This document shows positions 6,414-12,731 of a stretch of DNA of 12,745 nt, one piece after another. The stretch is taken from contig JBGPSQ010000067.1 in the NCBI GenBank assembly GCA_041490205.1, positions 1 to 12,745 of the forward strand, given 5' to 3'. Position numbers and translations under genes: made by a program. Source of the DNA: DATDDB01 sp041490205 (GTDB lineage: Bacteria; Pseudomonadota; Gammaproteobacteria; Burkholderiales; Gallionellaceae). The stretch's first letter is position 1; each line of letters opens with the position of its first letter. The notes under the pieces were generated by a model. The model saw nothing but the letters and a program-made list of their open reading frames with translations. It did not search any database and was not told the origin of the DNA.

Positions 6414-6973
6414 ACCCTACGCGCGCCGAACAACCCTCACTGCTGCTGGTGGACGACGATGCCACTTTTTGCGTGGTGCTGGGCCGTGCGCTGGAGAAGC
6501 GCGGTTTTGCGGTGACCATTGCGCACAGCGTGGAGCAAGCCCTTCCCCTGGCGCAGGCCAACCCCCCGGAATACGCCGTAGTGGACATGAAGATGGAGGG
6601 TGCATCCGGCCTGGTGCTGATTCGCGCTCTGCATGAGCTCGACCCGGCCACGCGCATCGTGGTGCTCACCGGCTATGCCAGCATTGCCACGGCGGTGGAA
6701 GCGATCAAGCTGGGGGCGACGCAATATCTTTCCAAGCCCGCCAATGCCGACGAGATCGTGGCAGCTTTCGGCCATATCGCATCGGACGCGCTGCCTATCA
6801 ACGCCCAGCCGCCCTCGGTGGGGCGGCTGGAATGGGAGCATATCCAGCGCGTGTTGCAGGAAAATCAGGGGAATATTTCAGCCACCGCGCGGGCGCTCAA
6901 CATGCACCGCCGCACCCTGCAGCGCAAGCTGAATAAAGCCCCGGTAGAATTTCCCAAATTTCCTGCGCGCTGA
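6410..6973 (+). CDS. regA: RegA/PrrA/ActR-type response regulator
   Basis: The 187-residue regulator has a receiver domain (about 10-122) and a Fis-type helix-turn-helix (about 150-175). The acidic pocket is D15-D16-D17, the phospho-acceptor is D59 in V-V-D-M-K-M, and the conserved Thr and Lys are T87 and K109. A Pro-containing linker precedes E-H-I-Q-R-V, and the recognition helix reads A-L-N-M-H-R-R-T-L-Q-R-K-L, a near-signature of the RegA family. RegA proteins control photosynthesis, carbon and nitrogen fixation, and terminal oxidases according to redox state. Its ATG overlaps the TGA of the kinase gene (ATGA), with GGAGGG just upstream. The gene ends 12 bases before the convergent amiC stop and no terminator is seen between them. 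Confidence 0.9.
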   Translation: MNPTRAEQPSLLLVDDDATFCVVLGRALEKRGFAVTIAHSVEQALPLAQANPPEYAVVDMKMEGASGLVLIRALHELDPATRIVVLTGYASIATAVEAIKLGATQYLSKPANADEIVAAFGHIASDALPINAQPPSVGRLEWEHIQRVLQENQGNISATARALNMHRRTLQRKLNKAPVEFPKFPAR

Positions 6974-6985
6974 ATTGCCCAGGGG

Positions 6986-8305
6986 CTACTCGGCTTCCGC
7001 CACTTTCTGCCTGGATAGCGCGGGGTTTTGCGCGAAGTAGCGCTTGATGCCGCCCAGAATGGCGCGCGCCAATTTTTCCTGGTATGCCTCATCCTTCAGC
7101 TTGAGTTCTTCCTTGGGGTTGCTGATGAAGGCGGTTTCCACCAGGATGGAAGGGATGTCCGGCGCTTTCAGCACGGCGAACCCGGCCTGTTCGACATGGC
7201 GGTGGTGCAGCTTGTTGATACCGCCCAATTCGCGCAGCACATTGCTGCCCAGCTTGAGGCTGTCGCTGATCTGCGCCGTCTGCGACAAATCCAGGAGCGT
7301 TTGCACAAGATAGGGATCCTTCCCGGAAGTGTTCACCCCGCCGATCAGGTCTGCTTCGTTTTCGCGCTTGGCCAGCATTTTTGCCGCCGCACTGGTGGCG
7401 CCATGTTCCGAGAGAGCGAATACCGATGAGCCGCTGGCTTTGGACTTGACAAAGGAATCGGCGTGGATGGAAACGAACAGGTCGGCATGGACATTGCGCG
7501 CCTTCACCACCCGATGTCCCAGTTCGATGAAATAGTCGCCGTCGCGGGTCAATACCGCGCGCATGGTGCCGGTTTCATCCACCTGTTTTTTCAGCCTGCG
7601 CGCGATCGCCAACGTGACATTTTTTTCCAGCGTGCCATGTTTACCATGCGCGCCGGGATCCTCGCCGCCATGCCCGGCATCGATGACGACGACGATCATG
7701 CGGGTGCCTGGTTCGGTGCGCACCTTGGCTGGCGCGGCAATAACCGGCTTGGCGGGTGGCGTGGCTGGAGGCGGGGCCGAGGCCTGCTCATTCCGGGTTT
7801 CAACAGGGGCCGACGCTACCTGAACGCCGCTTGCGGGATCGGGCGGTAATTTTTTCTCGGCATTGATCGCCAGCGCCATCAGGGGGTCGGCGGGAACGAC
7901 GGGGTAAACATCCAGCACCAGGCGATGGCCGTATTGCGCCACCGGGTTGAGGCTGAACAATTGCGGCTTGGCGGCAACTTTCACATCCAGCACCAGGCGC
8001 ACCACGCCGGGCTTGTATTGCCCCACGCGTATGCTCTTGACGTAAGGGTCGTCGCTGGCGATCTTGCCGGACAGCCCATCCAGCGCGCCGTGCAAATCCA
8101 CGTCCATGAGGTCCACCACCACCCGGTCCGGGTTGGAGAGGGTGAACATATTGAAAGTGACCGGCTTGGTGGATTCCAGCGTCAGGCGGGTGTAATCCTG
8201 GGCGGGCCAGACGCGGGCAGCGTCTATGGTGACGGCAAGCCCGGCCTGGGGCAGCAGGAGCAGCAGGGCGAAAAGCTTCGCTAGGCGTGCAATGTTTCCA
8301 GGCAT
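6986..8305 (-). CDS. amiC: N-acetylmuramoyl-L-alanine amidase with AMIN domain
   Basis: The 439-residue periplasmic enzyme cuts the amide between N-acetylmuramic acid and L-Ala to split septal peptidoglycan during cell separation. A signal peptide (1-24) is followed by an AMIN domain (about 25-135) that targets the enzyme to the septum, a Pro/Ala-rich linker (about 140-200) and an Amidase_3 domain (about 204-425). Zinc ligands are H212 (A-G-H-G-G), E227 and H281 (S-I-H-A-D); catalytic E390 lies in V-E-T-A-F. A roughly 60-residue stretch after H281 probably holds the regulatory helix of the AmiC type. The ATG at 8305 overlaps the end of tsaE by 25 bases and starts directly at the signal peptide; longer in-frame starts would extend into tsaE. 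Translation is probably coupled to tsaE. Confidence 0.92.
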   Translation of the reverse strand: MPGNIARLAKLFALLLLLPQAGLAVTIDAARVWPAQDYTRLTLESTKPVTFNMFTLSNPDRVVVDLMDVDLHGALDGLSGKIASDDPYVKSIRVGQYKPGVVRLVLDVKVAAKPQLFSLNPVAQYGHRLVLDVYPVVPADPLMALAINAEKKLPPDPASGVQVASAPVETRNEQASAPPPATPPAKPVIAAPAKVRTEPGTRMIVVVIDAGHGGEDPGAHGKHGTLEKNVTLAIARRLKKQVDETGTMRAVLTRDGDYFIELGHRVVKARNVHADLFVSIHADSFVKSKASGSSVFALSEHGATSAAAKMLAKRENEADLIGGVNTSGKDPYLVQTLLDLSQTAQISDSLKLGSNVLRELGGINKLHHRHVEQAGFAVLKAPDIPSILVETAFISNPKEELKLKDEAYQEKLARAILGGIKRYFAQNPALSRQKVAEAE

Positions 8306-8772
8306 TTTTCGCCAGCGGCGGTATGTGCGGCAAGCGTGGCCATGCGGCCATGCGGCAGAATCTCGAACACGATTGCTATGTCCTCCTGCGGTAACAATCC
8401 TTGCGCTTTCTCCGGCCACTCTACCAGGCATATATTGCTGCCGTTGAATTCATCGCGGAAGCCCGCGGCTTCCCATTCGACAGGATCGCGAAAGCGGTAT
8501 AGATCGAAGTGGCGCAAGTGTAACCCGGATGCCTCATATAGCTCAACCAGCGCGTAGGTCGGGCTCTTCACCCGGCCCGCGTATCCCAGCGCATGCAGCA
8601 TCGCGCGCACCAGCGTGGTCTTGCCCGCGCCGAGGTCGCCGCGCAGGAAAACAACCATGCCGGGGCGCAACGCCCGCGCCAGCCTGGCCGCCAGGCTGGC
8701 GGTGGCGGCTTCGTCCGCCAGTTCCACCGTTATTCGGCTATCATCTTTCTTATGCAAAACGCGGCACCCCAT
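8281..8772 (-). CDS. tsaE: TsaE, ATPase of tRNA t6A37 synthesis
   Basis: The 163-residue P-loop ATPase works with TsaB and TsaD to make threonylcarbamoyl-adenosine at position 37 of ANN-reading tRNAs. Motifs: Walker A G-D-L-G-A-G-K-T at 45-52, S-P-T-Y at 70-73, H-F-D-L-Y-R at 88-93 and L-V-E-W-P-E at 116-121, all in family order; length is normal. The frame stays open upstream to 9285, but that part is antisense to queG and is not conserved-looking. The ATG at 8772 gives the standard N-terminus, though its GGGAG is only one base away. The start lies 20 bases inside queG on the opposite strand, so the two divergent genes overlap head to head. It is followed directly by amiC. Confidence 0.92.
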   Translation of the reverse strand: MGCRVLHKKDDSRITVELADEAATASLAARLARALRPGMVVFLRGDLGAGKTTLVRAMLHALGYAGRVKSPTYALVELYEASGLHLRHFDLYRFRDPVEWEAAGFRDEFNGSNICLVEWPEKAQGLLPQEDIAIVFEILPHGRMATLAAHTAAGEKCLETLHA

Positions 8773-9846
8773 TCTCCCGATAACATCTCTTCCGATTACG
8801 CCGCGCTCGCCGCCCGCATCAAGGAATGGGGCAAGGCGCTCGGTTTCCAGGCGGTCGGCATCGGCAACACCGAGCTGGCCGAGGCCGAAACGCGCCTCAT
8901 GGATTGGCTGGCGCACGGCTACCACGGCGAGATGGATTATATGGCAAAACACGGGGCCAAACGCGCGCGCCCGGCAGAACTGGTTCCGGGCACGCAACGC
9001 GTCATCTCGCTGCGCATGGATTACAGCCCGCCGCAGGCGGCGGATAGCTTGGGGATATTGCGCGACGGCGAGCGCGCATTCGTTTCGCGTTATGCGCTGG
9101 GGCGCGATTACCACAAGGTGCTGCGCAGCCGCCTGGAGCAGTTGGCGCAAAAAATCCAAACCGAAGCAGGGGCTTTCAACTATCGCGTCTTCACCGACAG
9201 CGCGCCGGTGATGGAAGTGGAACTGGCTGCCCGGGCCAATCTCGGCTGGCGCGGCAAGCACACGCTGCTGTTGTCGCGCGAACATGGTTCATGGTTTTTC
9301 CTGGGCGAGATTTACACCGATCTGCCGCTGCCGGTCGATGAACCGGATTCCGGCCACTGCGGCAGTTGCGCGCGTTGCATCGGGATATGCCCCACACAGG
9401 CCATCGTAGCACCCTACCAACTGGACGCGCGGCGCTGCATTTCCTATCTCACCATCGAATTCAAGGGCAGCATCCCGCTTGAACTGCGCCCGCTCATCGG
9501 CAACCGCATCTATGGCTGCGACGATTGCCAATTGATTTGTCCCTGGAACCGATTCGCCAAACCATCCGCCGAGCGGGATTTCGCGGTTCGACACGGATTG
9601 GACGACGTCAAACTGACGGAATTATTCGCGTGGGACGAAGCAACGTTCAGGGAAAATTTCTCAGGCAGCCCGATTTACCGCATCGGTTACGAACAATGGC
9701 TGCGCAACCTGGCGGTGGCGCTGGGCAATGCGCCTCAAAATATGGAAATTCAAGCGGCCTTGCAAAGCCGGGAACAGCACCCGTCCGAGTTGGTGCGCGA
9801 GCATGTTGCGTGGTCGTTGCAGCGCCAGCGCCAAGGCCAGGACTGA
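8752..9846 (+). CDS. queG: Epoxyqueuosine reductase QueG
   Basis: The 364-residue cytoplasmic enzyme reduces epoxyqueuosine to queuosine in the wobble position of GUN-reading tRNAs, using cobalamin and two [4Fe-4S] clusters. The ferredoxin-like part shows C203, C206, C209, C213 and C229, C256, C259, C263, with the typical C-G-S-C-A-R-C and C-D-D-C-Q-L-I-C-P-W-N. The proposed catalytic Asp is D149 in F-T-D-S-A-P. A C-terminal HEAT-like tail follows from about 310. The ATG at 8752 gives the usual N-terminus; no ribosome site is visible before it, and TATCAT lies 8 bases upstream. The frame stays open upstream to 8593, but that is antisense to tsaE. The stop codon lies in the first unit of a 15-bp tandem repeat. 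Confidence 0.93.
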   Translation: MQNAAPHSPDNISSDYAALAARIKEWGKALGFQAVGIGNTELAEAETRLMDWLAHGYHGEMDYMAKHGAKRARPAELVPGTQRVISLRMDYSPPQAADSLGILRDGERAFVSRYALGRDYHKVLRSRLEQLAQKIQTEAGAFNYRVFTDSAPVMEVELAARANLGWRGKHTLLLSREHGSWFFLGEIYTDLPLPVDEPDSGHCGSCARCIGICPTQAIVAPYQLDARRCISYLTIEFKGSIPLELRPLIGNRIYGCDDCQLICPWNRFAKPSAERDFAVRHGLDDVKLTELFAWDEATFRENFSGSPIYRIGYEQWLRNLAVALGNAPQNMEIQAALQSREQHPSELVREHVAWSLQRQRQGQD

Positions 9847-9880
9847 AAGGCAGCCCCCTGAAAGGCGGCCCCCTGAAACG
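9843..9880. repeat. 15-bp tandem repeat at the end of queG
   Basis: CTGAAAGGCAGCCCC (9843-9857) is followed by CTGAAAGGCGGCCCC (9858-9872) and a partial third copy CTGAAACG (9873-9880). The first unit includes the TGA of queG. It fills the 38-base gap to the convergent orphan gene; no classic terminator is seen there. Confidence 0.85.
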
Positions 9881-9884
9881 CGAC

Positions 9885-10355
9885 TCAGGACACCAAGCCT
9901 TCGTAATGTGCCTCAACCGCACCGAGGGCAGAAGCCAGGCTGCGCGGCAACAGGCTTCTGGCCTTTGCGTAATTGAGGGAGGTTTCGCCGTAAAACAGGT
10001 CGCCCAGATAGGAAATCCTCACGGCATCGCGCAATTCGGCCCCGGCATCCTCCATTACCATGGAGATGAAAACATAGTGGTCGCGCACGGCATTCCAGTT
10101 CCGCTTTGCGATGGCATCGCGGGTTTCCAGTTTCAGAGCGCCCACTTCAAGGTGCAGGGTTCCAAAATCCACTTCGTCAATTCGTGCTGCCGCATCGGGA
10201 AAATACAGCGCGAGATGGCTCGCGAAGCGCGTATGCTCGGAAACGGGAATGAATTTGAAGCAGGCCAGCCGGTGCGGGTACTGGAACAAACTGGAGTTCG
10301 GCTGGAGTCTAGGGATGCCAGTTGTGTTATTAATGTTAAGTGCTTGCAGTGACAT
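9885..10355 (-). CDS. Hypothetical 156-residue protein
   Basis: I do not recognise this gene with confidence. The product is soluble and mostly helical, with no signal peptide or membrane helix. A central part (about residues 60-140) holds alternating helices with conserved-looking aromatic and acidic positions, including L-H-L-E-V-G-A-L, D-H-Y-V-F-I-S and I-S-Y-L-G-D-L-F. The latter faintly recalls small helical DUF families of the DUF7674 kind. GGAGG six bases before the ATG at 10355 is the strongest ribosome site in this part and decides the start; the frame is open to 10436 but without support. A promoter-like pair lies upstream. It is convergent with queG and stands alone next to a tRNA. 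Confidence 0.7.
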   Translation of the reverse strand: MSLQALNINNTTGIPRLQPNSSLFQYPHRLACFKFIPVSEHTRFASHLALYFPDAAARIDEVDFGTLHLEVGALKLETRDAIAKRNWNAVRDHYVFISMVMEDAGAELRDAVRISYLGDLFYGETSLNYAKARSLLPRSLASALGAVEAHYEGLVS

Positions 10356-10408
10356 GTTCAACCTCCAGTCCGGCGCGTGGCCATCCCAAATGAATTTGTG
10401 ATGGTGTA

Positions 10409-10436
10409 ATGCTACGCTGCGCATAAACAGAGTCAA
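10409..10436 (-). promoter_or_regulatory. Candidate promoter of the orphan gene
   Basis: On the minus strand TTGACT (10436-10431) and TAGCAT (10414-10409) are 16 bases apart, followed by a leader of about 47 bases with the strong ribosome site of the 156-residue gene. Confidence 0.5.
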
Positions 10437-10579
10437 TATGCCAATATATATAAGTAGTTATACTGATTGCATAGACATTCGCGGTATATGCCCGCTTTGC
10501 ACCATCGCGCGAACTGGCAGTTCGTTCCGAAATAATCTTTTAATTCAATTCGATGAATGAGCAACCGCGGAAAATTAAA

Positions 10580-10607
10580 TTGACATGGCGCGCCATTTGC
10601 GTACAAT
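10580..10607 (+). promoter_or_regulatory. Promoter of tRNA-Lys
   Basis: A perfect TTGACA (10580-10585) and TACAAT (10602-10607) are 16 bases apart. The bases after the -10 box are GC-rich (GCGCGGC), typical of stringently controlled stable-RNA promoters. A perfect 12-base palindrome fills most of the spacer. Confidence 0.8.
10585..10596. repeat. 12-base palindrome in the tRNA-Lys promoter spacer
   Basis: ATGGCGCGCCAT reads the same on both strands and lies between the -35 and -10 boxes, where a bound repressor would block polymerase. It could also be chance in GC-rich DNA. Confidence 0.6.
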
Positions 10608-10618
10608 GCGCGGCTCAC

Positions 10619-10694
10619 GGGCTGTTAGCTCAGCTGGTAGAGCAGCGGACTCTTAATCCGTAGGTCGAGTGTTCGAATCACTCACAGCCCACCA
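10619..10694 (+). tRNA. tRNA-Lys (anticodon CTT)
   Basis: The 76-base gene includes an encoded CCA. The acceptor stem is GGGCTGT/ACAGCCC, the D-arm has AGCTCAG and GGTAGAGC, and the T-arm has GTTCGAATC. The anticodon loop CTCTTAA gives CTT, which reads AAG. It closely follows the E. coli tRNA-Lys layout. It has its own promoter and terminator, so it is probably transcribed alone. Confidence 0.97.
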
Positions 10695-10704
10695 GATGAT
10701 AGAC

Positions 10705-10737
10705 AAAGGCTTGCAGAAATGCAGGCCTTTTGTTTTT
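10705..10737 (+). terminator. Terminator after tRNA-Lys
   Basis: An 11-bp stem (AAAGGCTTGCA with TGCAGGCCTTT, one G-T pair) around a GAAA loop is followed by TGTTTTT. It starts ten bases past the tRNA. Confidence 0.9.
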
Positions 10738-10854
10738 CTGCCTCGCAGACTTCATTTCATGTAAATTTTCCGCCTTGCAGTTGAATCAAGACGTACAGAT
10801 GGGGCGCGTCCTGAAAGGGGCGTGTCGAGATTGTTTGCGCGAAAAAAAGGGAGG

Positions 10855-10928
10855 TGGAGGCGCGAGCCGGAGTCGAACCGACCTACACGGATTTGCAATC
10901 CGGTGCATAACCGCTTTGCTATCGCGCC
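10855..10928 (-). tRNA. tRNA-Cys (anticodon GCA)
   Basis: The 74-base gene on the minus strand encodes its CCA. The acceptor stem starts GGCGCGA and ends TCGCGCC, the anticodon loop reads TTGCAAA giving GCA, and the T-arm has GTTCGACTC. The sequence is very close to E. coli tRNA-Cys. It lies downstream of tRNA-Gly on the same strand, but a terminator-like hairpin separates the two. A run of seven T follows a few bases after its 3' end, without a clear extra hairpin. Confidence 0.97.
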
Positions 10929-10949
10929 GAAGAAATGCAGTTGCTGCCA

Positions 10950-10975
10950 TGCATGGCGGCGGATGTCGCCATGCA
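10950..10975. repeat. 9-bp inverted repeat between tRNA-Gly and tRNA-Cys
   Basis: TGCATGGCG and CGCCATGCA are perfect inverted arms around an 8-base loop. It sits 22 bases upstream of tRNA-Cys. It may be an RNA hairpin in a joint Gly-Cys precursor or an operator; no T-tract follows. Confidence 0.7.
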
Positions 10976-11006
10976 CTAAATACCACGCATAAAAATGCAT
11001 GCATGA

Positions 11007-11037
11007 TAAAAATAAGGGAAAGCCCAAAAGCTTTCCC
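11007..11037 (-). terminator. Terminator-like hairpin after tRNA-Gly
   Basis: On the minus strand GGGAAAGC and GCTTTCCC pair around a 6-base loop and lead into TTATTTTTA. It begins about nine bases past tRNA-Gly and would end, or partly attenuate, that transcript before tRNA-Cys. Confidence 0.8.
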
Positions 11038-11045
11038 GGATAATT

Positions 11046-11121
11046 TGGAGCGGGAAACGAGATTCGAACTCGCGACCTCAACCTTGGCAAGGTTGCGCTC
11101 TACCAACTGAGCTATTCCCGC
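11046..11121 (-). tRNA. tRNA-Gly (anticodon GCC)
   Basis: The 76-base gene on the minus strand includes CCA. The acceptor stem is GCGGGAA/TTCCCGC, the D-arm has AGCTCAG and GGTAGAGC, the anticodon loop TTGCCAA gives GCC, and the T-arm has GTTCGAATC. It is driven by a good promoter immediately upstream, divergent from tRNA-Leu. Confidence 0.97.
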
Positions 11122-11137
11122 AATCAACAGTCCGCAA

Positions 11138-11165
11138 TTATTACGGATGTCGGCACGGCTGTCAA
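11138..11165 (-). promoter_or_regulatory. Promoter of tRNA-Gly
   Basis: On the minus strand a perfect TTGACA (11165-11160) and TAATAA (11143-11138) are 16 bases apart. Transcription would begin near 11131, about ten bases before the tRNA. Confidence 0.8.
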
Positions 11166-11195
11166 CAATTTGCGCATACAGGTCTTCCGGCTCTG

Positions 11196-11201
11196 TATAA
11201 T
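11196..11201 (+). promoter_or_regulatory. -10 box of tRNA-Leu
   Basis: A perfect TATAAT is followed by a GC-rich discriminator (GCGCCC), about 40 bases upstream of tRNA-Leu. A matching -35 box is not obvious at 16-18 bases. Confidence 0.6.
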
Positions 11202-11241
11202 GCGCCCTGCGAAAACGCATGCAGCAAGCGCTTTTACTGCC

Positions 11242-11333
11242 GCCCGGGTGGTGAAATTGGTAGACACAACGGACTTAAAATCCGTCGCTTGGGTAAAACC
11301 AGCGTACCGGTTCGATTCCGGTTCCGGGCACCA
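11242..11333 (+). tRNA. tRNA-Leu (anticodon TAA)
   Basis: This is a class II tRNA of 92 bases with encoded CCA and a long variable arm (CGCTTGG with CCAGCG). The acceptor stem is GCCCGGG with TCCGGGC. The anticodon loop CTTAAAA gives TAA, and the D-arm has GGTGAAATTGGTAGACAC as in other leucine tRNAs. Confidence 0.97.
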
Positions 11334-11420
11334 AACCTCCTGCTTTAAAACCCAGTAATTCCCTTGAACAGGGCGCGTGTTAGCATTGCCCCGGATAAAA
11401 TCTCGATAGCGGAGAGCGCA

Positions 11421-11840
11421 ATGAAGGATGTTTTGTTATTACTGCATTTCACCGGGCTGATAATCGGGGCGGGGTCGGCCTTTGCCCTTTTTGTGATCGG
11501 CTATCTCGCCGCGAATTTCGATGCAGGATACAAACGCGATGTGCTCATAAAGCTGTTTCCCCTGAGATACATTTCATACTTGGGGTTGCTGCTGCTCATT
11601 CTTTCCGGCGGGTTGCTGGTCCCCCCGTTCTTGCCGAATCTCGCTCAAATGCCCTGGCTGATGACCAAGTTGTCGTTTGCCGGTTTTTTGGTGGTGCTCA
11701 GCCTTTTTGGCTGGCGTCAGATGCGCCGGGCAGGCCGGAGTGCGGATAACAACGCTTTCAAAATGCTGGGTTATGCCGGGAAGCTGGGTTTTGCTTCCAG
11801 CCTCATTATCGTTACCTGCGCGGTATATTCATTCCACTGA
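11421..11840 (+). CDS. Small four-helix integral membrane protein, function unknown
   Basis: The 139-residue protein is almost entirely hydrophobic. Predicted helices lie at about 4-30, 47-66, 80-98 and 116-136, joined by short basic loops such as R-Q-M-R-R (99-103). A single His (9) in the first helix, within L-L-H-F-T-G-L, recalls CopD- and HemJ-like small membrane proteins, but I cannot place the family. GGAGAG before the ATG at 11421 decides the start; the frame is open to 11364, inside the tRNA-Leu spacer, without a ribosome site. It could be co-transcribed with tRNA-Leu, since no terminator is seen between them. Its last 29 bases overlap the end of the convergent rsgA. Confidence 0.8.
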   Translation: MKDVLLLLHFTGLIIGAGSAFALFVIGYLAANFDAGYKRDVLIKLFPLRYISYLGLLLLILSGGLLVPPFLPNLAQMPWLMTKLSFAGFLVVLSLFGWRQMRRAGRSADNNAFKMLGYAGKLGFASSLIIVTCAVYSFH

Positions 11841-12702
11841 TTTGCAGGAAGAGCTGCAGCCTGCGCGCACTTATCTTTCCTTCCGCTGCCGCGATGCGCA
11901 GGGCGCAATCGGGTTCGTGCGAGTGGCTGCAATTGTGGAAGCGGCACTGTCCGCGATAGGGCGCAAACTCCGGAAAACTTTGCTCGATCTCGCCGGTACT
12001 CAGGTGATGCAGGCCGAAGGCCTGCACGCCGGGGCAATCTATCAGGTCACTTTCCGCATTGAGGTGATATAGCCTTGCATGGGTGGTGGTGTGCTTGCCG
12101 GAATCCAGCGCGCTGGAAATTTCGCGTGTGGCGGCATGGGCCTCGGGCACGAGCGCATTGATGAGGGTGGATTTGCCCATGCCGGATTGGCCCACCAGCA
12201 CGCTGGTGTGGCCCAGCAGGTATGGGCGCAGCGGATCGGCGCTCTGTTTCGCGGAAAGTTCCAGCACGGTGTAGCCGATGGCGGCATAGGGGGCGAGTTG
12301 CGCGCGCGCGCGCACGGCCTGCGCGGCCAGGTCGCACTTGTTCAGGACTATGAGTGCTTTTGCATTCTGCGAATGGGCGGCCACCAGGCAGCGCGCCAGC
12401 AGCTCGTCGTCCCACGAAGGTTCCACGGCCACGACCACGATGACCTGGGAGACATTGGCGGCGATGAGTTTTTCGCGATGCGCCACGGAGCGGTAGAGCA
12501 GGGTGTTGCGCGGCAGAATGGCCTCGATGACGGCCTGGTCATCGGAAGTGCGTTGCAACTCGACCCGGTCGCCGCAAGCCACTTCGCTCTTCTTGCCGCG
12601 CGGCACGCAGGAAATCTGCTCGCCGTCAGCCAGTTCCGCCAGATAGTGGCGCCCGAAGGCGGCGATGATGCGACCTTGAACCTGTAAAGACTTGTTAGCC
12701 AC
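11812..12702 (-). CDS. rsgA: Ribosome small-subunit GTPase RsgA
   Basis: The 296-residue circularly permuted GTPase acts late in 30S ribosome maturation. An N-terminal OB fold (about 8-65) is followed by G motifs in permuted order: N-K-C-D at 121-124 (G4), G-Q-S-G-M-G-K-S-T at 171-179 (G1), T205-T207 (G2) and D-C-P-G at 222-225 (G3). The C-terminal zinc knuckle has C253, C258, H260 and C266. All key residues are present and the length is normal for betaproteobacteria. The only workable start is the GTG at 12702, because an in-frame TAA lies two codons upstream. It has no clear ribosome site and lies within a 10-bp tandem repeat. The 3' end overlaps the convergent membrane protein gene by 29 bases. 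Confidence 0.93.
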   Translation of the reverse strand: MANKSLQVQGRIIAAFGRHYLAELADGEQISCVPRGKKSEVACGDRVELQRTSDDQAVIEAILPRNTLLYRSVAHREKLIAANVSQVIVVVAVEPSWDDELLARCLVAAHSQNAKALIVLNKCDLAAQAVRARAQLAPYAAIGYTVLELSAKQSADPLRPYLLGHTSVLVGQSGMGKSTLINALVPEAHAATREISSALDSGKHTTTHARLYHLNAESDLIDCPGVQAFGLHHLSTGEIEQSFPEFAPYRGQCRFHNCSHSHEPDCALRIAAAEGKISARRLQLFLQISGMNIPRR

Positions 12703-12731
12703 GGATTAACACGGATTGACACAGATGAACC
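12700..12731. repeat. 10-bp tandem repeat overlapping the rsgA start
   Basis: Three units follow each other: CACGGATTAA, CACGGATTGA and CACAGATGAA, then CC. Strings of this type (CACGGATTAACACGGAT and variants) recur between genes in many bacterial genomes, as far as I recall. Here the first unit contains the GTG start of rsgA and the repeat replaces the expected ribosome site. Confidence 0.75.

Noticed and set aside
8773..9285. 334-residue protein containing TsaE as its C-terminal half
   Set aside because: The extra N-terminal part is the antisense of queG and has no recognisable domain; TsaE is complete without it.
9525..10352. 275-residue plus-strand frame over the end of queG and the orphan gene
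   Set aside because: It is antisense to the orphan gene, which has a strong ribosome site, and overlaps queG in another frame; composition is not protein-like.
10510..10524. Inverted repeat CGAACT-GGC-AGTTCG upstream of tRNA-Lys
   Set aside because: The centre is only three bases, there is no T-tract, and nothing links it to a gene; it may be chance.
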